Source: Geobacter sp. UBA4074 (GTDB lineage Bacteria > Desulfobacterota > Desulfuromonadia > Geobacterales > Pseudopelobacteraceae). From it: 8,789 nucleotides of DNA. Both the position numbers and the translations under genes were made by a program. Below the pieces are notes generated by a model. The model did no database searches. It was not told the origin of the DNA and was given only the letters and a program-made list of their open reading frames with translations. This document shows, one piece after another, positions 1 through 6,235 of this stretch; the first letter of the stretch is position 1, and every line of letters starts with the position of its first letter. Where the stretch lies: positions 11,213 through 20,001 of the forward strand of contig DFYU01000081.1 of the NCBI GenBank assembly GCA_002383415.1, given 5' to 3'.

Positions 1-142
1 CACGGGACTTTTGTCGTTTCGGCACCCCAGGTGTCACTATCCCGTTTTACGAAAGGAGCAACCGCCGGACCCCAGCGTACACCTCATGACAACGGACCCA
101 CTGGTCCGGCACCAATCTGTCCAGCCTTCCCTACTCTTTACT

Positions 143-826
143 ATGCCAAAACCAATCATTCGACAAAAGATCAGCTGTGTGATGGCCGTCATCACACTCT
201 TCTGGCTGCCGGTGCTGTTCATGGCCTGCAGCGGCGACACCGCACCCAAGGCATCACATGCGGCCCTGGACAATAACCTCCAGGAGACCTCCCTTGAAAA
301 AGAGGTCCGCACCCTGATGGAAAAGGGGATCAGCCTGGAGGAGCGCAAACAACAGGTGCCGGTCATCAAGCAAGCCTTTGCACGCCTGACCACACCCGAG
401 CGCGCCCGTAACCTGGCCGCACTCTGCTATCTGAAAACCCTTGGCACCCCTTTCAGCCCGCTGGATCTGGCTGAGATCGCCCTGGCCGAAACCGGTGGCC
501 ATCGCCTTTCTTCCAAGGCCACCTCCTCAATGGGGGCCATGGGTGTCTGGCAACTGATGCCCCGCGAGGCCCGCAACCACGGCTACTCTCCCTCAGAAAT
601 GCGCAACGACGAAAAATGCGCCGAGGCAGCGGTCCGTACCCTGCTGAGCAAGCTTACCGTGGCCAACGGCAATATGGACAAGGCCAAAAAATTCTACTGC
701 GGCACCGGCCCCCAGGCCGAGGCTTACCTGCGCAAGATACGCTCCATCCGCAGCTCACTCACGGCTGAGATCAAGCGTTCAAACGCCCAGTTTGCCATGA
801 ACGACAAGGATTCGGCAGTACAGTAA
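143..826 (+). CDS. Lytic transglycosylase-like (SLT domain) lipoprotein
   Basis: Probable peptidoglycan lytic transglycosylase of the SLT (goose-lysozyme-like) fold, about 227 residues. It would cleave the MurNAc-GlcNAc bond in the periplasm. The reading frame is open back to a TTG at 11, but the ATG at 143 is chosen because it gives a textbook export signal: basic start (MPKPIIRQK), hydrophobic core, then a lipobox ending LFMAC with Cys29 as the lipidated residue. The Phe at -3 is unusual but allowed by the general lipoprotein pattern. Residues 30-100 are a polar, helix-rich linker. The catalytic domain shows Glu116 in AETGGHRL, matching the ES-x-F motif, then GAMGVWQLMP (131-140), matching the family's GAxGLMQLMP. 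YCGTGP (185-190) stands where YNAGP is usual. No clear Shine-Dalgarno sequence precedes 143, so the start is less certain than the domain. It looks monocistronic: a hairpin terminator follows. Enzyme class is fairly sure; substrate preference and activity are not. Confidence 0.8.
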   Translation: MPKPIIRQKISCVMAVITLFWLPVLFMACSGDTAPKASHAALDNNLQETSLEKEVRTLMEKGISLEERKQQVPVIKQAFARLTTPERARNLAALCYLKTLGTPFSPLDLAEIALAETGGHRLSSKATSSMGAMGVWQLMPREARNHGYSPSEMRNDEKCAEAAVRTLLSKLTVANGNMDKAKKFYCGTGPQAEAYLRKIRSIRSSLTAEIKRSNAQFAMNDKDSAVQ

Positions 827-867
827 CCGCACCGGTACGCAATACAGACTGAACCTGCAGCACGCCC

Positions 868-907
868 CTGAGGGATGGTGGACACCCACCGTCCCTCAGT
901 CCATTTT
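868..907 (+). terminator. Hairpin terminator after the transglycosylase gene
   Basis: A 14-bp stem is formed by CTGAGGGATGGTGG (868-881) and CCACCGTCCCTCAG (886-899). There is one G-U pair in RNA and a four-base loop, ACAC. The stem is followed by TCCATTTT, a modest U tract. It lies 41 bases past the stop at 826 and upstream of the chemoreceptor promoter, so it fits a rho-independent terminator that separates the two units. The U tract is imperfect, so termination may be partial. No U tract is seen on the other strand, which argues against a bidirectional terminator. Confidence 0.7.
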
Positions 908-945
908 GGGCAACAGCCACCAATCTCACATAAAAGCTGCACACC

Positions 946-955
946 GGTTATAACC
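946..955. repeat. Perfect 10-bp palindrome GGTTATAACC
   Basis: A perfect inverted repeat without a spacer, in the intergenic region, about 45 bases upstream of the -35 box of the proposed chemoreceptor promoter. Its size and position suit a site for a dimeric regulator, but I do not recognise it as the operator of a known family. It could be chance: short AT-centred palindromes do occur at random. Confidence 0.35.
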
Positions 956-1000
956 ACCCAAAAGGGCTGAAAAACCGGCCGTCCGCCCCCCCCTTTTCAC

Positions 1001-1030
1001 TTGCCCTGCATACAAGCGCTCTGCTATAGT
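1001..1030 (+). promoter_or_regulatory. Probable sigma-70 promoter (extended -10) of the chemoreceptor unit
   Basis: TTGCCC (1001-1006, -35, 4 of 6 to TTGACA) and TATAGT (1025-1030, -10, 5 of 6 to TATAAT) are 18 bases apart. TGC directly before the -10 makes it an extended -10 box. Transcription would start near 1037, giving a leader of about 40 bases that carries the ribosome-binding site. It is the only good promoter I see ahead of the run 1079-8789. A weaker FliA-like alternative (GGATAA at 1048-1053) lacks a convincing -35. Confidence 0.55.
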
Positions 1031-1062
1031 TTGCCGTCTTTAAGCACGGATAAGCAGCCCTG

Positions 1063-1069
1063 AAAGGAG
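1063..1069 (+). promoter_or_regulatory. Ribosome-binding site fixing the GTG start of the chemoreceptor
   Basis: AAAGGAG sits nine bases before the GTG at 1079. It is the strongest Shine-Dalgarno sequence near this gene and decides for the GTG over the internal ATG codons. The GTG start also leaves a normal short cytoplasmic N-terminus before the first membrane helix. Confidence 0.75.
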
Positions 1070-1078
1070 AGCAGCGCA

Positions 1079-3238
1079 GTGCAAGAAACCCACACTGCCA
1101 AGAAATGTTCCGGCCTGACCCTGCGAACCAGGATGTTCCTGCTTTCGCTGGTCTCCTTTACCGCCATTCTGGTCGTCATCGTGCTGGGCGTACTGCTGTT
1201 GAATGAGGTCCGAATCAACGGAGCACCTTACAAGACCATCCGCAATAGCAAGGATGCCCTTGAAAAGATCGCCCTGCTCAAATCCGATATCTATCAGCTG
1301 CAGGGAGAGGCGCTGTCGTACATGCATGAGCGCGACCAGGCCGCTGCCCAGACCTTGCTTCAAAAAATCCAGGATCACACCGACGATATCGTCTTCAAGT
1401 ATGAAGATGTGCTGGAACTGATCGAATCCCCCCAGAAGCGGGAGGCGATCATCAAGGCTGAAGCAATCTGGGATGATTACCGGCACACCCTGCTGGATGA
1501 GATCATCCCCAGCGTTCAGCGCGGTCAGCATGCCCAGGCAGAAACACTGACTGCCGGCATTCAGGCTCAACGTTTCAGCTCTTTCAGTTCAATCATCGCC
1601 ACCATGGTGGACACCCTCCGCAGAGACGTCTACCAGATCGAAAAAACCATCGCCGAAACCACCCGCAGCAAGATGATGACCACCGGCGCCATCACCTTTG
1701 TACTGATCCTGCTGATAACGGTACTCTCAATTGTGATCACCGAGTCGGTCACCCGACCGATCCGACAGTGTGTCGAATTCGCCAAGTCGGTGGCTGCAGG
1801 CCGACTCACCAGCCGTCTCGAACTGAAGGCCTGCGGCGAGGTGGGCGAACTGGCCAACGCCATGAACGTCATGGCTGAAAACCTGCACAACATTGCCTCA
1901 CGCCTCAATGCGGCCACCGCAGAACTGACCAGCATCGACCAGAACATCGAAAAGGCTGCCCGCCAGGTAGTGGGGGCAACCCACATTCAGGAGCAGGCAG
2001 TCAGCGACAGCAGCCGCACCGTGATCCAGCTCAACGATTCGGTGAAAGACATTTCGCAGGGGGTGGATCAACTCTCGGGCTCGGCGGCTGAAACCTCCTC
2101 ATCGATCCTGCAGATGGCCGCCAGCATCGAAGAGGTGGCGGTCAATACCGACAAGCTGGGTCAGGCCGTGGATGAGGTCAGCTCTTCGGTGATCGAGATG
2201 GCCGCCTCCATTAAGGGAATCGGCACCAACATCGTCAATCTGCTGGATGCCTCCACTACCACCGCCTCGTCGGTGGCCGAAATGGATGCCACCATCCGCC
2301 AGGTCGAAAAGAACGCCATGGAGACCGCCGCCATCTCGGAAACCGTCAAGAGTGACGCCGCCAACGGCCTCAAAACGGTGCAGGAAACCATCGCCGGTAT
2401 GCAGGAAATCCGACGGGCGGCCCACACCACTGCCGAGGTGGTGGAACACCTTTCGCTGCGGGCCAACGACATCGGCGCTATCCTGTCGGTGATCGACGAA
2501 GTGGCTGAGCAGACCAACCTGCTGGCCTTGAACGCAGCCATTATCGCTGCCCAGGCGGGCGAGCACGGTAAAGGCTTTGCCGTAGTGGCTGACGAGATCA
2601 AGGAACTGGCGGAACGAACCTCCTCCTCCACCCGCGAGATCGCCGCAGTGGTAACCGGCGTGCAGGAAGACACCGGCCGGGCGGTGGCTGCCATCAACCA
2701 GTCAGAACTGGCCATCTCTGCCGGCGAAGAGCTGTCCGAGCGTTCTGGAGCAGCCCTTGAGCAGATCGTGCAGGGTGTGCAGCAGGCCGGACTGCAGATC
2801 AGCGCCATTGCCCGGGCCACGGTTGAACAGGCCAAGGGCAGCCAAAGCATCCGCATCGCCATGGAACAGGTGGAAGAAATGGTGGAGCAGATGGCCTCCT
2901 CGGCCCGCGAACATGGCAAGGGCAGCGAGCTGATCACCACCGCCGTGGAACGGATGCGGGAAATGACCTCCCAGGTACGCAGCTCCACCCGCGAACAGAG
3001 CAGGGCCAGTGCCCTGATCGCCCGCGCCATTGAGGACGTCAACGTGTTGATCGGACAGATCCGCGAATCCTGCCACTCCCAGACCGACTACAGCCAGGTC
3101 ATCGACCGGATGGTCGACAACATCCGCCAATCGTCACAGACCAGCTCCCAGGCTGCCCAGGTGATGGACGGCGCCGTTGCCGGCCTGTCCCGTCAGATTG
3201 ACCTGCTGGAAAAAGAGATGTCAGGATTCCAACTATGA
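1079..3238 (+). CDS. Methyl-accepting chemotaxis protein, transmembrane, with extra-long signalling hairpin
   Basis: Inner-membrane chemoreceptor of 719 residues that would pass a periplasmic signal to CheA/CheW. Domains in order: cytoplasmic tail 1-18; membrane helix about 19-41; helical periplasmic sensor about 42-198, compatible with a four-helix-bundle domain, ligand unknown; membrane helix about 201-221; HAMP about 222-275; cytoplasmic coiled-coil hairpin 276-719. The tip, around QTNLLALNAA (478-487) and AGEHGKGFAVVADE (493-506), is diagnostic for the MCP family. Each hairpin arm is about 220 residues against about 120-130 in E. coli Tsr, and 28-residue repeats account for much of the excess. 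A perfect match to the methylation consensus lies at 635-644 (Glu639-Gln640). The C-terminus ends GFQL, with no NWETF-type CheR tether. Three tip residues differ from the Tsr trimer contacts. The stop overlaps the trpA start by four bases, so the two genes are probably co-translated. No che genes are in the window. Confidence 0.93.
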   Translation: MQETHTAKKCSGLTLRTRMFLLSLVSFTAILVVIVLGVLLLNEVRINGAPYKTIRNSKDALEKIALLKSDIYQLQGEALSYMHERDQAAAQTLLQKIQDHTDDIVFKYEDVLELIESPQKREAIIKAEAIWDDYRHTLLDEIIPSVQRGQHAQAETLTAGIQAQRFSSFSSIIATMVDTLRRDVYQIEKTIAETTRSKMMTTGAITFVLILLITVLSIVITESVTRPIRQCVEFAKSVAAGRLTSRLELKACGEVGELANAMNVMAENLHNIASRLNAATAELTSIDQNIEKAARQVVGATHIQEQAVSDSSRTVIQLNDSVKDISQGVDQLSGSAAETSSSILQMAASIEEVAVNTDKLGQAVDEVSSSVIEMAASIKGIGTNIVNLLDASTTTASSVAEMDATIRQVEKNAMETAAISETVKSDAANGLKTVQETIAGMQEIRRAAHTTAEVVEHLSLRANDIGAILSVIDEVAEQTNLLALNAAIIAAQAGEHGKGFAVVADEIKELAERTSSSTREIAAVVTGVQEDTGRAVAAINQSELAISAGEELSERSGAALEQIVQGVQQAGLQISAIARATVEQAKGSQSIRIAMEQVEEMVEQMASSAREHGKGSELITTAVERMREMTSQVRSSTREQSRASALIARAIEDVNVLIGQIRESCHSQTDYSQVIDRMVDNIRQSSQTSSQAAQVMDGAVAGLSRQIDLLEKEMSGFQL
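2006..2341 (+). repeat. Four 28-residue repeats in the descending arm of the chemoreceptor hairpin
   Basis: Protein-level tandem repeat at residues 310-337, 338-365, 366-393 and 394-421. The shared core is S-S-[VI]-x-[EQ]-[ML]-x-x-[ST]-[IV], seen as SSILQMAASI, SSVIEMAASI and SSVAEMDATI, with a weaker TVIQLNDSV first copy. Units 2 and 3 share about 12 of 28 residues by my alignment. Twenty-eight residues are four heptads, so the coiled-coil register is kept. The DNA copies have diverged and are not obvious as a nucleotide repeat. Confidence 0.65.
2813..3064 (+). repeat. Three 28-residue repeats in the ascending arm of the chemoreceptor hairpin
   Basis: Residues 580-607, 608-635 and 636-663 start with ATVEQAKGSQSI, SAREHGKGSELI and STREQSRASALI, exactly 28 residues apart. 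Each has an E-Q or E-H pair flanked by small residues, as in methylation sites; the last one fits the consensus fully. The block lies about 85-170 residues after the hairpin tip (Gly494), opposite the repeats of the other arm, which lie about 73-184 residues before it. Confidence 0.65.
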
Positions 3239-4041
3239 TCGACCGGATTCAACACCGTTTCAAACACCTGCAGGCCGCCAAACAGCCGGCACTGGTAACC
3301 TTTATCACGGCCGGCGACCCAGACCTGGCCGCCACCGCCCGTTTGTTGCCTTTGCTGGAGCAGTCAGGGGTTGATATCATCGAACTGGGCATCCCCTTTT
3401 CCGACCCGATGGCCGACGGACCAACCATCCAGCGGGCCTCGGAACGCGCCCTGGCCTCCGGCACCACCTTGACCAAGGTCCTGAAGATGGTACAGCAGGT
3501 CAGGACACAGGTACGCGTACCGATCATCCTTATGGGCTACAGCAACCCGATCTACGCCTACGGCTGGCAGCGCTTTGCTACTGACGCGGCAGCAGCCGGC
3601 GTGGACGGCCTGCTGCTGGTTGATCTGCCGCCGGAAGAGGCCCACGAACTGCTACCGGCAGCCACGGCCGCCGGCCTGAAGGTGATCTTCCTGCTGACCC
3701 CCACCTCTGATCAGGCGCGCATCAGCCAGGTATCGCGCTTCGGCAGCGGCTTCCTGTACTATGTGACCGTAACCGGGGTGACCGGCGCACGGGAGGCGGT
3801 GGCCAGCTCTCTGGCCGGTGATCTGGCACGGATACGGCAGCAGATCAAACTGCCGGTGGTGGCCGGCTTCGGCATCTCCACGCCCCAGCAGGCAGCCCAG
3901 GTGGCTGGCCTGGCCGACGGTGTGGTGGTGGGCAGCGCCATTGTCAAGCTGTTCGAACAGCACCAGGGCGATCAGTTGGTGGACCAGGTATGCCAACTGG
4001 TGCGTTCGCTCAAACAAGGCATGACTACAACAACCCATTAA
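3235..4041 (+). CDS. trpA: Tryptophan synthase alpha subunit
   Basis: Cytoplasmic TIM-barrel enzyme that splits indole-3-glycerol phosphate into indole and glyceraldehyde 3-phosphate, passing indole to TrpB. Its 268 residues match the family length. The catalytic pair is visible: Glu50 in IELGIPFSDP and Asp61 in MADGP, equivalent to Glu49 and Asp60 of the Salmonella enzyme. Further family blocks are TAGDPD (25-30), GYSNPIYAYG (101-110), VDLPPEE (129-135), and the phosphate-binding loops GFGIS (211-215) and GSAIV (233-237). The ATG lies inside the ATGA that ends the chemoreceptor, with AGGA eight bases upstream, so translational coupling is likely. trpB, its usual partner, is not in the window; the position just upstream holds the chemoreceptor instead. 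accD follows after 19 bases. Identification is firm. Confidence 0.98.
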   Translation: MIDRIQHRFKHLQAAKQPALVTFITAGDPDLAATARLLPLLEQSGVDIIELGIPFSDPMADGPTIQRASERALASGTTLTKVLKMVQQVRTQVRVPIILMGYSNPIYAYGWQRFATDAAAAGVDGLLLVDLPPEEAHELLPAATAAGLKVIFLLTPTSDQARISQVSRFGSGFLYYVTVTGVTGAREAVASSLAGDLARIRQQIKLPVVAGFGISTPQQAAQVAGLADGVVVGSAIVKLFEQHQGDQLVDQVCQLVRSLKQGMTTTTH

Positions 4042-4060
4042 TCATCAAGCGAGGTTTTCC

Positions 4061-4909
<849 letters not shown>

Positions 4910-4912
4910 CCG

Positions 4913-6199
4913 ATGGCGGTCTCCACCGCCCTGGCCGAACTGTTCGGCCGTCGGCGCTTTGCGATCCAGCCGGGAACGGAGCGGATCAAGGCCCTGCTGA
5001 CACGACTGGGAAACCCGGAACAACGCTTCCAGTCGATCCATGTGGTCGGCACCAACGGCAAGGGGTCCAGCGCCTGCTTTCTGGCATCCATCCTGACTGC
5101 AGCAGGCCACCGTAGCGGCCTGTTTACGTCACCCCACCTGATCAGGTACGCAGAACGGTTCCGGCTTAACGGCCAGGAAATACCGCAGCAGCGCCTCGAT
5201 CAGCTTATAACTGACCTGCTGCAGGTTGCCGGACCGGAGGACACCTTTTTTGAGCTGACCACCGCCCTGGCCTGTTGCTGGTTTGCCGAATGCGGTGCCC
5301 AACTGGTGGTGTTCGAGGCCGGCATGGGGGGACAGGCCGATGCAACAGCCGCCGTACCCGCCCTGGCGACCCTGATCACGCCAATCGCCCTGGATCACCA
5401 ACTGTGGCTGGGTACCAGCCTGGCGGCCATCGCTACTGAAAAGGCCGCCATTGCCGAGGCCGATTCCCCGATCATCTGCGCCCCCCAGCAGCCTGAGGCA
5501 CTGGATGCGATTGTTCGACGCTGCCGCAGTACCAACAACCGCCTGCTGCTGGCCGAACGGGATTTCAGCGCACGCTGGGAGGCTGACGGCAGCTTGAGCT
5601 ACTACGGCCTGCAGCAAGACATAAACGATCTTACACCAGGCATCCCCGGACGTTATCAGCTCTGGAACGCCGCCTGCGCCCTGGCCACTGCTGAACAGCT
5701 GACAGCCATGGGCTGCGCTGTTTCCAGGTCAGCCTTGAAAAATGGGCTTGCGGCTGCACACTGGCCCGGCAGGCTGGAACGGTTTTCCCTGGCGGACAAC
5801 GTCGAACTGCTGCTGGACGGCGCCCACAACCCGGCTGGCGCGACCGCCCTTGCAGAGAGCCTGCAGCATGACCAACCTGGCCGCAGGGTTATCCTGGTGC
5901 TGGGGGTAATGGCCGACAAGGAATTGTCAGGGTTGTTGCCCCCCCTGCTGCCCCTGGCCGACGAGATCATCACGGTGGCGCCTGATCAGGAGCGGGCGTT
6001 GGGGGCAGACCAGTTGGCTGCACAGTGTGCGCATTATGGGCGCAGTGCACAACCTGCCGGTTCAGTCGAAGCGGGGATCGCTAAGGCGCAAGGCCTGGCC
6101 CGGCCCGGCAACCTGATCGTCGTGGCCGGTTCACTGTTCACTGTGGGCGAAGCCCGGGCAACCCTGACCGGCCAGACCTGCTGCGCGGTACGGGGCTAA
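4913..6199 (+). CDS. folC: Folylpolyglutamate synthase / dihydrofolate synthase
   Basis: Mur-ligase-family enzyme that uses ATP to add glutamate to dihydropteroate and/or folates. It is 428 residues, a normal length. The P-loop GTNGKGS is at 46-52, followed by GLFTSPHL (69-76), the acidic FEAGMGG block (134-140), LDH (160-162), EKAAI (176-180) with Lys177 at the position of the carbamylated lysine, PGRLE (285-289), and DGAHNPAG (302-309) opening the C-terminal domain. The usual GGRxDATN reads GGQADATAA and the usual EKAGI reads EKAAI; both are mild departures. The ATG is three bases after the accD stop with no strong Shine-Dalgarno sequence, which suggests coupling to accD translation. Whether it does both reactions or one cannot be told from sequence alone. 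The family call is firm. Confidence 0.96.
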   Translation: MAVSTALAELFGRRRFAIQPGTERIKALLTRLGNPEQRFQSIHVVGTNGKGSSACFLASILTAAGHRSGLFTSPHLIRYAERFRLNGQEIPQQRLDQLITDLLQVAGPEDTFFELTTALACCWFAECGAQLVVFEAGMGGQADATAAVPALATLITPIALDHQLWLGTSLAAIATEKAAIAEADSPIICAPQQPEALDAIVRRCRSTNNRLLLAERDFSARWEADGSLSYYGLQQDINDLTPGIPGRYQLWNAACALATAEQLTAMGCAVSRSALKNGLAAAHWPGRLERFSLADNVELLLDGAHNPAGATALAESLQHDQPGRRVILVLGVMADKELSGLLPPLLPLADEIITVAPDQERALGADQLAAQCAHYGRSAQPAGSVEAGIAKAQGLARPGNLIVVAGSLFTVGEARATLTGQTCCAVRG

Positions 6200-6235
6200 C
6201 GCCTGCCTACTCCAAGAAACGAGTCGCTATCCACG

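Noticed and set aside
11..40. Possible promoter TTGTCG ... CACTAT upstream of the transglycosylase
   Set aside because: Both boxes are poor matches and the left edge of the window cuts the context; not strong enough to list.
11..142. N-terminal extension of the transglycosylase to the TTG at 11 or the ATG at 86
   Set aside because: The extra 44 residues are polar and would bury the signal peptide; the lipobox only makes sense with the start at 143. AAAGGAG at 52-58 has no in-frame start codon at a suitable distance.
1025..1053. FliA (sigma-28) type promoter for the chemoreceptor
   Set aside because: ACGGATAA resembles the GCCGATAA -10, but no TAAA is found at the proper distance upstream; the extended -10 sigma-70 promoter at the same place is a better fit.
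2006..2341. A second HAMP domain or poly-HAMP chain to explain the long receptor
   Set aside because: The region lacks the proline and Glu signature of HAMP and repeats every 28 residues, not about 50; continuous heptads fit better.
2161..3042. Long antisense open frame (293 codons) inside the chemoreceptor gene
   Set aside because: It lies fully opposite a certain coding region, is dominated by Ala, Ser and Thr as expected from the complement of the coiled-coil codons, and has no domain or ribosome-binding site.
6200..6235. A separate promoter or terminator between folC and lptD
   Set aside because: The 36 bases contain no hairpin and no recognisable -35/-10 pair.
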